A stretch of DNA of 64,000 nt from Lampris incognitus (taxonomy: Eukaryota > Chordata > Actinopteri > Lampriformes > Lampridae): assembly GCF_029633865.1 (NCBI RefSeq), contig NC_079230.1, forward strand, positions 30,205,388 to 30,269,387. The letters run 5' to 3'. The translations under genes and the position numbers were made by a program. Each line of letters opens with the position of its first letter. The stretch's first letter is position 1. The notes under the pieces were generated by a model, which was not told the origin of the DNA, made no database searches, and saw nothing but the letters and a program-made list of their open reading frames with translations. Shown here one piece after another: positions 50,739 to 61,261 of this stretch.

Positions 50739-53700
50739 GAGGTCCTCCCTGACCAGCTCCCCACAGGCCCACCAGGTCCTCCCTGACCAGCTCCCCACAG
50801 GCCCACCAGGTCCTCCCTGACCAGCTCCCCACAGTCCCACCAGGTCCTCCCTGACCAGCTCCCCACAGTCCCACCAGGTCCTCCCTGACCAGCTCCCCAC
50901 AGTCCCACCAGGTCCTCCCTGACCAGCTCCCCACAGTCCCACCAGGTCCTCCCTGACCAGCTCCCCACAGGCCCACCAGGTCCTCCCTGACCAGCTCCCC
51001 ACAGGCCCACCAGGTCCTCCCTGACCAGCTCCCCACAGGCCCACCAGGTCCTCCCTGACCAGCTCCCCACAGGCCCACCAGGTCCTCCCTGACCAGCTCC
51101 CCACAGGCCCACCAGGTCCTCCCTGACCAGCTCCCCACAGTCCCACCAGGTCCTCCCTGACCAGCTCCCCACAGTCCCACCAGGTCCTCCCTGACCAGCT
51201 CCCACCAGGTCCTCCCTGACCAGCTCCCCACAGGCCCAACAGGTCCTCCCTGACCAGCTCCCCACAGGCCCACCAGGTCCTCCCTGACCAGCTCCCCACA
51301 GGCCCACCAGGTCCTCCCTGACCAGCTCCCCACAGGCCCACCAGGTCCTCCCTGACCAGCTCCCCACAGGCCCACCAGGTCCTCCCTGACCAGCTCCCCA
51401 CTGGCCCACCATGTCCTCCCTGACCAGCTCCCCACAGGCCCACCAGGTCCTCCCTGACCAGCTCCCACCAGGTCCTCCCTGACCAGCTCCCCACAGGCCC
51501 ACCAGGTCCTCCCTGACCAGCTCCCCACAGGCCCACCAGGTCCTCCCTGACCAGCTCCCCACAGGCCCACCAGGTCCTCCCTGACCAGCTCCCCACTGGC
51601 CCACCAGGTCCTCCCTGACCAGCACCCCACAGGCCCACCAGGTGCTCCCTGACCAGCTCCCCAAAGGCCCACCAGGTCCTCCCTGACCAGCTCCCCACAG
51701 GTCCACCAAGTCCTCCCTGACCAGCTCCCCACAGTCCCACCAGGTCCTCCCTGACCAGCTCCCCACAGTCTAACCAGGTCCTCCCTGACACGCTCCCCAC
51801 AGGCCCACCAGGTCCTCCCTGACCAGCTCCCCACAGGCCCACCAGGTCCTCCCTGACCAGCTCCCCACAGTCCAATCAGGTCCTCCCTGACCAGCTCCCC
51901 ACAGGCCCACCAGGTCCTCCCTGACCAGCTCCCCACAGGCCCACCAGGTCCTCCCTGACCAGCTCCCCACAGTCCCACCAGGTCCCCCCTGACCAGCTCC
52001 CCACAGGCCCACCAGGTCCTCCCTGACCAGCTCCCCACAGGCCCACCAGGTCCTCCCTGACCAGCTCCCCACAGGCCCACCAGGTCCTCCCTGACCAGCT
52101 CCCCACAGTCCCATCAGGTCCTCCCTGACCAGCTCCCCACAGGCCCACCAGGTCCTCCCTGACCAGCTCCCCACAGGCCCATCAGGTCCTCCCTGACCAG
52201 CTCCCCACAGGCCCACCAGGTCCTCCCTGACCAGCTCCCCACAGGCCCACCAGGTCCTCCCTGACCAGCTCCCACCAGGTCATCCCTGACCAGCTCCCCA
52301 CAGGCCCACCAGGTCCTCCCTGACCAGCTCCCCACAGGCCCACCAGGTCCTCCCTGACCAGCTCCCCACAGGCCCACCAGGTCCTCCCTGACCAGCTCCC
52401 CACAGGCCCACCAGGTCCTCCCTGACCAGCTCCCCACAGGCCCACCAGGTCCTCCCTGACCAGCTCCCCACAGTCCCACCAGGTCCTCCCTGACCAGCTC
52501 CCCACAGTCCCACCAGGTCCTCCCTGACCAGCTCCCCACAGGCCCACCAGGTCCTCCCTGACCAGCTCCCCACAGTCCCACCAGGTCCTCCCTGACCAGC
52601 TCCCCACAGTCTAACCAGGTCCTCCCTGACCAGCTCCCCACAGGCCCACCAGGTCCTCCCTGACCAGCTCCTCACAGGCCCACCAGGTCCTCCCTGACCA
52701 GCTCCCCACAGTCCCATCAGGTCCTCCCTGACCAGCTCCCCACAGGCCCACCAGGTCCTCCCTGACCAGCTCCCCACAGGCCCACCAGGTCCTCCCTGAC
52801 CAGCTCCCACCAGGTCATCCCTGACCAGCTCCCCACAGGCCCACCAGGTCCTCCCTGACCAGCTCCCCACAGGCCCACCAGGTCCTCCCTGACCAGCTCC
52901 CCACAGGCCCACCAGGTCCTCCCTGACCAGCTCCCACCAGGTCCTCCCTGACCAGCTCCCCACAGGCCCACCAGGTCCTCCCTGACCAGCTCCCCACAGG
53001 CCCACCAGGTCCTCCCTGACCAGCTCCCCACAGGCCCACCAGGTCCTCCCTGACCAGCTCCCCACAGGCCCACCAGGTCCTCCCTGACCAGCTCCCCACA
53101 GGCCCACCAGGTCCTCCCTGACCAGCTCCCCACAGTCCCACCAGGTCCTCCCTGACCAGCTCCCCACAGGCCCACCAGGTCCTCCCTGACCAGCTCCCCA
53201 CAGTCCCACCAGGTCCTCCCTGACCAGCTCCCCACAGTCTAACCAGGTCCTCCCTGACCAGCTCCCCACAGGCCCACCAGGTCCTCCCTGACCAGCTCCC
53301 CACAGGCCCACCAGGTCCTCCCTGACCAGCTCCCCACAGGCCCACCAGGTCCTCCCTGACCAGCTCCCCACAGGCCCACCAGGTCCTCCCTGACCAGCTC
53401 CCCACAGTCCCACCAGGTCCCCCCTGACCAGCTCCCCATAGGCCCACCAGGTCCTCCCTGACCAGCTCCCCACAGTCTAACCAGGTCCTCCCTGACCAGC
53501 TCCCCACAGGCCCACCAGGTCCTCCCTGACCAGCTCCCCACAGGCCCACCAGGTCCTCCCTGACCAGCTCCCCACAGTCCAATCAGGTCCTCCCTGACCA
53601 GCTCCCCACAGGCCCACCAGGTCCTCCCTGACCAGCTCCCCACAGTCCCACCAGGTCCCCCCTGACCAGCTCCCCATAGGCCCACCAGGTCCTCCCTGAC

Positions 53701-53874
53701 CAGCTCCCCACAGGCCCACCAGGTCCTCCCTGACCAGCTCCCCACAGTCCCACCAGGTCCTCCCTGACCAGCTCCCCATAGGCCCACCAGGTCCTCCCTG
53801 ACCAGCTCCCCATAGGCCCACCAGGTCCTCCCTGACCAGCTCCCCACAGGCCCACCAGGTCCTCCCTGACCAGC
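50739..53874 (+). repeat. 34-bp minisatellite, ~92 units
   Basis: The unit contains CCACCAGGTCCTCCCTGACC and AGCTCCCCACAGGC. Occasional 23-bp short units (CAGCTCCCACCAGG) and variants (CAGTC, CATAGGC, CAGTCTAACC) recur in blocks. Minus-strand frames give Gly/Trp-rich repeats with no biological basis. Confidence 0.98.
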
Positions 53875-54861
53875 AGGGCAGTCTAGATGGAGGACCAGAG
53901 GATAGTTCTCAGTGTCTTCATGACTACATGATAGTGAAGGTGAGATGACAGCCGGAAAAAAAGACAAGGAGAGACTAGAAATGTCCCGGGGGGGAGGGGG
54001 GGGGTAGGGGTTAGAGGAGCGTTGATGAGAAAATATGAGATTATGAAACGAAGGGCAGTTTGTGGACAATAGGGGGGGACAGGGCTGTGTCTGCCCTGCT
54101 GGCCAGAGAACTACAACATGCAGTTTTTCCTACAACAGCCCCTCCACCCACCCCCCCCTCCCTTATCTATTTCTCTCTATTATTTTCTCTTCTCTTTGTC
54201 ATCCTTTGTCAGACAGCTCTTCTTTGTTTCTTTCCCTCTCTTTCAGTCTCTCTCCCTCGATGGGCCCTCACTCAACACCCCCCTCCCTCCCTCCCAATGC
54301 ACACCCACCCACCCACCCACCCACACCCACCCACACACACACACAGAATGTGGCTGTGGGTTGATTAGAAAATGCGTGGCACAGAACAGGCAATCCATCA
54401 CCCTGCCAAAGCCTGGCCCGCCTGCGCCTGCGCCATGCAGCAGACACACAACCCAGCGTACACACACACTGAGACGCACAGCAAACCACCCCCACCCCCA
54501 CCCCGCAGCACCACCCTCTGCCTCCCGCTACTCTTTTCTTCCTCCTCTCATCATCTTTCTGTTCCACGAGGCCGTTAGCCTCAGAGATCCACAGTCCACA
54601 CGCACACACACAGAAGATGTGCAGCATTTAAACATCTGCCTACATCTGCCTGTCCTCGTCATCCAGACCCTCACTTCTCCAACCTTCTCACTTCTCCGTC
54701 CGTCTCATCCCTCCAACCTTCTCACTCGTCCGCCGTACCCCGACACCTACCGGTGTTTATTGATTTATTTTGTACGAGATCTCCGTTCTAGTGCTGCACA
54801 TCATGTGAGAGGGGGAGATGTGCAGTTAAAGGTCGTGAGCTGGACCTGAACCGTTGTTGTC

Positions 54862-54892
<31 letters not shown>

Positions 54893-55656
54893 TAAATGCA
54901 TGCTATTCTGCACCACAGTCTATTGTCACTGTCGGAGAACGCCCGCCCTACCCCATACCCCCACGTTTCCATCGCCTCCCATTAAGTCGTCCCTTCTCTT
55001 TTCCTCGTGTACCTCTTTCCCCGGCCTCCCCTGAGTCTACTCCCCCCACCCCACCCCTGCAGCACTGAACCCGCTCCACCCTCCATCCCCTCATATCAAG
55101 CCAAGGCATGGATAGCTGGGGGGGGGGATGAAATGACTGAGTCTGCTGCCAGCCATCCGTCATCTGATTATGAGAACATTTTCTCCTCATCGGGGTCCAG
55201 ATTTAATAAAACCTGGTATCGGACATCAGTTGACTTCTGGGTAAGGTAGTCCAGTATGGGTCAGCGCCTGCTTTGCGGGAGCGTCGCTCCGAGGCGTTGG
55301 GAAAACAAGGCAGGCAGGACGGGAGGGTTTCGAAATCACGATAACGTGTTCACCGGCATCGTGTTTGTGTTTCTAAGACTGTTATCTAATCTCCACAAAG
55401 AGAGAACAAAGCTTGTGAGGGGGGTTGTCATGCTTTTGCACCACTTGTTTTCCACCGTGTAGGTGGTCTCGCCCACTTTTGATTAATAATAGGTTTGAGT
55501 ATCAAGGCACCGGCTTAAAACCTGTGCGCCTCTCTGCCGATGGAGGCCCGGGATTCAGGGCTGTTTTTCTTCTGTAAAACGGCTCATGTCAAAATATCTA
55601 CATAAACACGGTGAGTCAGACGTGGCAGAAAGGAGCCAACTGTTTTCACATAGTAG
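53875..55656. other. Probable PELI3 intron; (GTT)n at 54853-54891
   Basis: Pyrimidine-rich stretches at 54140-54330 and 54480-54560, CA/CCCA runs, and a GTT trinucleotide repeat. No exon recognised. Confidence 0.45.
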
Positions 55657-58144
55657 TGTAACCGGTTATATTGTTGCCCGGTGCGGGATTCGATACGGGG
55701 TGTACCGCACCACAAGGCGACCTCACTAACCGCTCGGCTAAAGGGTCAGACCCGTTAGTCAGACCCGTTAGCTAGGGGCTAACGTGTCTTATTAGTAGTT
55801 TACAATCGTCACCCTCTCCCGGAAGCGCGCCCTCTGTTCTTCCCGCGCTCCGAAGAGACTTCTGAGGATCTGCACAGTTCCGGATCCCACCGCTGCCACC
55901 AATGTAAGCGGTTATTTTCTTGCCCGGTGCGGGATTTGATACGGGTGTACTGCACCACAAGGCCACATCACTAACCGCTCGGCTAAAGGGTCAGACCCAT
56001 TAGCTAGGGGCTAACGTGTCTAGTTAGTAGTTTACAGTCGTCACCCTCCCCGGAAGCGCGCCCTCGCGCTTTGTTCTTCCCGCGCTCCGAAGAGACTTCT
56101 GAGGATCTGCACACTTCCGGATCCCACCGCTGCCACCAATGTAAGCGGTTATTTTCTTGCCCGGTGCGGGATTCGATACGGGTGTACTGCAGCACAAGGC
56201 GACCTCACTAACCGCTCGGCTAAAGGGTCAGACTCGTTAGCTAGCGGCTAACATGTCTAATTAGTAGTTTACAGTCGTCACCCTCCACCGGAAGCGCGCC
56301 CTCGTGCTTTGTTCTTCCCGCGCTCCGAAGAGACTTCTGAGGATCTGCACACTTCCGGATCCCACCGCTGCCACCAATGTAACCGGTTATTTTCTTGCCC
56401 GGTGCGGGATTCGATACGGGTGTACTGCAGCACAAGGCGACATCACTAACCGCTCGGCTAAAGGGTCAGACTCGTTAGCTAGGGGCTAACGTGTCTAGTT
56501 AGTAGTTTACAGTCGTCACCCTCCCCGGAAGCGCGCCCTCGCGCTTTGTTCTTCCCGCGCTCCGAAGAGACTTCTGAGGATCTGCACACTTCCGGATCCC
56601 ACCTCTGCCACCAATGTAAGCGGTTATTTTCTTGCCCGGTGCGGGATTCGATACGGGGTCTACTGCACCACAAGGCGACATCGCTAACCGCTCGGCTAAA
56701 GGGTCAGACCCGTTAGCTAGGGGCTAACGTGTCTTATTAGTAGATTACAGTATGCTTATGTAATCGGTTATTTTCTTGCCCGGTGCGGGATTCGATACGG
56801 GTGTACTGCAGCACAAGGCGACCTCACTAACCGCTCGGCTAAAGGGTCAGACTCGTTAGCTAGCGGCTAACATGTCTAATTAGTAGTTTACAGTCGTCAC
56901 CCTCCACCGGAAGCGCGCCCTCGTGCTTTGTTCTTCCCGCGCTCCGAAGAGACTTCTGAGGATCTGCACACTTCCGGATCCCACCGCTGCCACCAATGTA
57001 ACCGGTTATTTTCTTGCCCGGTGCGGGATTTGATACGGGTGTACTGCAGCACAAGGCGACATCACTAACCGCTCGGCTAAAGGGTCAGACTCGTTAGCTA
57101 GGGGCTAACGTGTCTAGTTAGTAGTTTACAGTCGTCACCCTCCCCGGAAGCGCGCCCTCGCGCTTTGTTCTTCCCGCGCTCCGAAGAGACTTCTGAGGAT
57201 CTGCACACTTCCGGATCCCACCGCTGCCACCAATGTAAGCGGTTATTTTCTTGCCCGGTGCGGGATTCGATACGGGGTCTACTGCACCACAAGGCGACAT
57301 CGCTAACCGCTCGGCTAAAGGGTCAGACCCGTTAGCTAGGGGCTAACGTGTCTTATTAGTAGATTACAGTATGCTTATGTAATCGGTTATTTTCTTGCCC
57401 GGTGCGGGATTCGATACGGGTGTACTGCAGCACAAGGCGACCTCACTAACCGCTCGGCTAAAGGGTCAGACTCGTTAGCTAGCGGCTAACATGTCTAATT
57501 AGTAGTTTACAGTCGTCACCCTCCACCGGAAGCGCGCCCTCGTGCTTTGTTCTTCCCGCGCTCCGAAGAGACTTCTGAGGATCTGCACACTTCCGGATCC
57601 CACCGCTGCCACCAATGTAACCGGTTATTTTCTTGCCCGGTGCGGGATTTGATACGGGTGTACTGCAGCACAAGGCGACATCACTAACCGCTCGGCTAAA
57701 GGGTCAGACTCGTTAGCTAGGGGCTAACGTGTCTAGTTGGTAGTTTACAGTCGTCACCCTCCCCGGAAGCGCGCCGTCGCGCTTTGTTCTTCCCGCGCTC
57801 CGAAGAGACTTCTGAGGATCTGCACACTTCCGGATCCCACCGCTGCCACCAATGTAAGCGGTTATTTTCTTGCCCGGTGCGGGATTCGATACGGGGTCTA
57901 CTGCACCACAAGGCGACATCGCTAACCGCTCGGCTAAAGGGTCAGACCCGTTAGCTAGGGGCTAACGTGTCTTATTAGTAGATTACAGTATGCTTATGTA
58001 ATCGGTTATTTTCTTGCCCGGTGCGGGATTCGATACGGGGTGTACTGCACCACAAGGCGACCTCGCTAACCGCTCGGCTAAAGGGTCAGACCCGTTAGTC
58101 AGACCCGTTAGCTAGGGGCTAACGTGTCTAATTAGTCGTTTACA
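55657..58144 (-). mobile_element. Tandem array of a miniature LTR retrotransposon (TRIM-like)
   Basis: Repeats of ~133-148 bp with TGT...ACA ends (TGTAACCGGTTAT to TAGTTTACA on the plus strand) alternate with a 98-bp internal segment or a 9-bp spacer (GTATGCTTA). On the minus strand the segment after each LTR begins, after one base, with TGGTGGCAGCGGTGGGAT, complementary to the 3' end of tRNA-Leu(AAG) as I recall it: a primer-binding site (for example 55884-55901). The array is bounded by the 4-bp duplication GTAG (55653-55656, 58145-58148). A G-rich GGGGAGGG lies close to the other LTR edge, as a polypurine tract would. No gag or pol. Confidence 0.8.
56148..58004 (-). repeat. 619-bp higher-order repeat within the LTR array
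   Basis: The junction AGTATGCTTATGTAATCGG recurs at about 56749, 57368 and 57987, exactly 619 bp apart. Each period contains two LTR-plus-internal units (~238 bp) and one LTR-plus-spacer unit (~141 bp). Confidence 0.93.
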
Positions 58145-58179
58145 GTAGTGTAACGTGCATGGATTAGTAGACACGCTGG

Positions 58180-58312
58180 GCGCAGGCTGGCGGGTCTGAC
58201 CCTTTAGTCGAGCGGATAGCGATCTCTCCTGCGGTGCGGGCGATACGGGTTCGCCTCCCGGCCGCGGCAGTTCCAGTGGTTGCGTTGTCCCCCCGAATTC
58301 GCTACATACAGT
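58180..58312 (+). mobile_element. tRNA-like SINE head next to the LTR array
   Basis: GACCCTTTAGTCGAGCGGATAG (A-box like) and CGGGTTCGCCTCCCGG (B box) with normal spacing, followed by GCCGCGGCAGTTCC. It resembles, in opposite orientation, the tRNA-like stretch inside the array LTRs. Confidence 0.6.
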
Positions 58313-58769
58313 ATTCTTATTTATTGTCAATTAAAACACTAATGGTGTGGAATGCAGTCTCACAGTATTGCGGATTTCTCTGAAGATTGTATGGATGGCT
58401 GTAGAAGCTTGAGGGGGACGTGCACGCTTCTTACCTTTAGCCTGCCTGCCTGGAGCTTATTTCCCAGCACCGCTTGCCAGCGCTCCGACAGAAGCTCGTG
58501 TCATCATCGCAGTAAGATGATGGAGCGCTAACGGGGGCAGGGGTGCAGGTTTCTGTTTATCTGCCTTTGTGGGGGGAAAAGCCTTATTACTTTTACTGAT
58601 CCAATCCAATTGGCTGGGCCGGGGGGCTCAGCAAATATCCTGGGTCAGCAAGCCAAAAGCACTTCAGTCAAGGACCATGAAAATTACCAGAAGAGCAAAC
58701 GTCAGAAAGTCACTCTGGCCACCGAGGCAGTGGCTGAGTGATGAGGCGCATCCTGCCCATTGTTCCCGA
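58313..58769. other. Probable PELI3 intron, nothing recognised
   Basis: Unique-looking stretch. Confidence 0.4.
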
Positions 58770-59635
58770 ACCTGTTAATGTATGAGTCTGTTATGACTTA
58801 TGAATCTGTTAATGTATAACTCTGTTATGAATATGTTCGCTGTATGACTCTGTTAGCTGTATTAATCTGTTAGCTGTATGAATCTGTTAGCTGTATGAAT
58901 GTGTTAGCTGTATGAATGTGTTAGCTGTTTGACTCTGTTAGCTTTATGAATCTGTTAGCTGTATTAATGTGTTAGCTGTTTGGATCTGTTGGCTGTATGA
59001 ATCTGTTAGCTGTATTAATGTGTTAGCTGTTTGGATCTGTTGGCTGTATGAATGTGTTAGCTGTATGAATCTGTTAGCTGTTTGGATCTGTTAGCTGTAT
59101 GAATGTGTTAGCTGTTTGGATCTGTTAGCTGTATGAATGTGGTAGCTGTTTGGATCTGTTGGCTGTATGAATCTGTTAGCTGTTTGGATCTGTTAGCTGT
59201 ATGAATGTGGTAGCTGTTTGGATCCATTAGGTGTATGAATCTGTTAGCTGTTTGGATCTGTTGGCTGTATGAATGCGTTAGCTGTATGAATGTGTTAGCT
59301 GTGTGGATTTGTTGGCTGTATGAATCTGTTAGCTGTTTGGAACTGTTGGCTGTATGAATGCGTTAGCTGTATGAATGTGTTAGCTGTTTGGATCTGTTGG
59401 CTGTATGAACGCGTAGGCTGTATGAGTCTGTTAGCTGTGTGGATCTGTTGGCTGTATGAATCTGTTAGCTGTATGAATGTATTAGCTGTTTGGATCTGTT
59501 GGCTGTATGAATGTGTTAGCTGTATGAATCTGTTAGCTGTATGAATTTGTTAGCTGTTTGACTCTGTTAGCTGTAGCTGTTGGACTCTGTTAGCTGTTTG
59601 ACTCTTTTAGCTGTTTGACTCGGTTAGCTGTTTGG
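58770..59635 (+). repeat. 17-bp minisatellite, ~50 units
   Basis: Unit GTTAGCTGTATGAATCT alternating with GTTAGCTGTTTGGATCT and variants. It ends about 315 bp before the PELI3 exon. Confidence 0.97.
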
Positions 59636-59950
59636 CGGCTTCAGCAATGATGCAAAGGAGAAGGATTTGTCACACAGCGTTTTTCCAAATGAGCAAACCT
59701 GTATAAAATGTATCTGACTTTTTATAATCTTACCAAAATCCTACATAGATTTGAGAGTCATCATGCAGTACCAGAAGCTCTGTAAGGTCATGGTTGGTAT
59801 GACTAAGAAAACATAATAGTGAAAATGAAATGTTTTCAATGTCGTCAATTCATATTCAAGTACAGTTATTCAGTGTCACAGGTGTAGGTTATCTATCTGA
59901 CTCCCCGCCCTCTCTCTCTTTGTCTGTCTGTCTCTCCTTTCTCCCCCTAG

Positions 59951-60151
59951 CCGTGAGCCCCCGTTGTGGCCGGTGGGCATGGTTTTGGAGGGTAGCTCAG
60001 AAGCTCTGTGTCCCCCCCCATCTCTGGAGCTGCGCCCATCCTGCAACAAGAGCCAGCCCTCCCCACCCCTGAGCTCAGGCTCGCAGCCCCACGACGGGGT
60101 CTTCCCAGGGGACAAGGAGCCCATCAAGTATGGCGAGCTCATCGTCCTAGG
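59951..60151 (+). CDS. peli3: PELI3 first coding exon (Pellino E3 ubiquitin ligase 3), partial gene
   Basis: Pellino proteins are FHA-like/RING-like E3 ubiquitin ligases acting on IRAK kinases in Toll-like and IL-1 receptor signalling. A pyrimidine tract and acceptor (TTTCTCCCCCTAG) precede 28 nt of 5' UTR. The ATG at 59979 opens 57 codons plus GG of a split Gly, then donor GTGAGA. The start MVLEGSSEAL matches the PELI3 beginning MVLEG, and the end EPIKYGELIVLG is the conserved Pellino start of the FHA-like region, with an exon junction at the same Gly. The middle (P/S-rich, about residues 11-44) is not conserved. PELI3 is favoured over PELI1/2 by the MVLEG start and EPIKYG. All later exons lie beyond 64000. 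At least one upstream noncoding exon is implied by the acceptor. Confidence 0.9.
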
Positions 60152-60520
60152 GTGAGACACTGGAGAATCGCATCTGTGTACATCGTCTTGAGTGTTTGCT
60201 TGTTGGTGGATATGAGCTCTGAGAGACAGTTTGAAGAGAGGTGGATGAGTTGCACATGCTTGCCTGTATGGGTATGTGTGTGAATGTTGTTTTCAAGCCA
60301 GTATGTTTTCAGATGCAGTGGGTGCCGCATCAAGGGTATGATGTTTCATTGGTTGCACACTCAAAAACCCTTCCCTCTAAGGGTATCCTCGATCAGACCA
60401 TCTGGGTATTGGCATCTTGATAACAGTCATATGGCCCATTGAAGGGTACCTTTAAAAAAAAAAGTACTGTTTTTGACATCAGTCTGAATTATTCTGCGCT
60501 CCCTCAAACTTCCTACTGGA
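60152..60520. other. PELI3 intron following the first coding exon
   Basis: Intron sequence with no repeat recognised apart from an A run at about 60453-60464. Confidence 0.6.
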
Positions 60521-60936
60521 GGGCGTCTGGATAGCACGGCATACCGTTGCCTACCAACATGGGGATTGGTGGTTCGAATCTTCGTGTTACCTCCAGCTTG
60601 GTCGGGCGCCCCTACAGACACAATTGGCCGTGCCGTGTCTGCAGTTGGGAAGCCGGATGTGGATATGTGTCCTGGTCGTTGCACTAGCGCCTCCTCTGGT
60701 CAGTCCGGGCGCCGGTTCGGGGGGGAATAGCGTGATCCTCCCGTGCGCTACATCCCCCTGGTGAAACTCCTCACTGTCAGGTGAAAAGAAGCAGCTGGCA
60801 ACTCCCCATGTATCAGAGGAGGCACGTGGTAGTCGGCAGCCCTCTCCGGATCAGCAGAGGGGGTGGAGCAGAGGCCGGCACAGCTTGGAAGAGTGGGGTC
60901 ATTGGCCGGATACAATTGGGAAGAGAAAGGGGGAAG
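60521..60936 (+). mobile_element. SINE family S in the PELI3 intron
   Basis: Full-length-like copy with a diverged head (GGGCGTCTGGATAGCACGGC), B box TGGTTCGAATCTTCG and complete body to CAATTGGGAAGAGAAAGGGG. Confidence 0.9.
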
Positions 60937-61261
60937 ATATCCGCACGAAAAACTGCCTACAGGGCCAGAAGCACTCCAGCTGTGGAGCAAATGTGTGTGA
61001 GTGAGTGGCTCATCTGACCCCATAGAAAGGTGTCTTTCAAGCACTGAGGCGTATGGACACAAAGAGACATTAAACCCTTAGCTGCTGAAGGGAGTGACGG
61101 ACATGTTCAGATACACCAACATGTTGCTATCTGCACGTGAGCGATAGAAAAGCAGACATGCTACAGAACTATTTTATGTACAGGGACAGACACGTCTTAT
61201 CTACTCCTTGGCCTTATGGATCCATGTGCAGATGGATTATGGGAATCAGTTGGCCATGTCC
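60937..61261. other. PELI3 intron, nothing recognised
   Basis: Unique-looking stretch before the 32-bp array. Confidence 0.4.

Noticed and set aside
50535-54069. Gly/Trp-rich, collagen-like minus-strand frames over the 34-bp array
   Set aside because: The same peptide appears in several overlapping frames because the unit is 34 bp; it is a repeat artefact with no Gly-X-Y periodicity.
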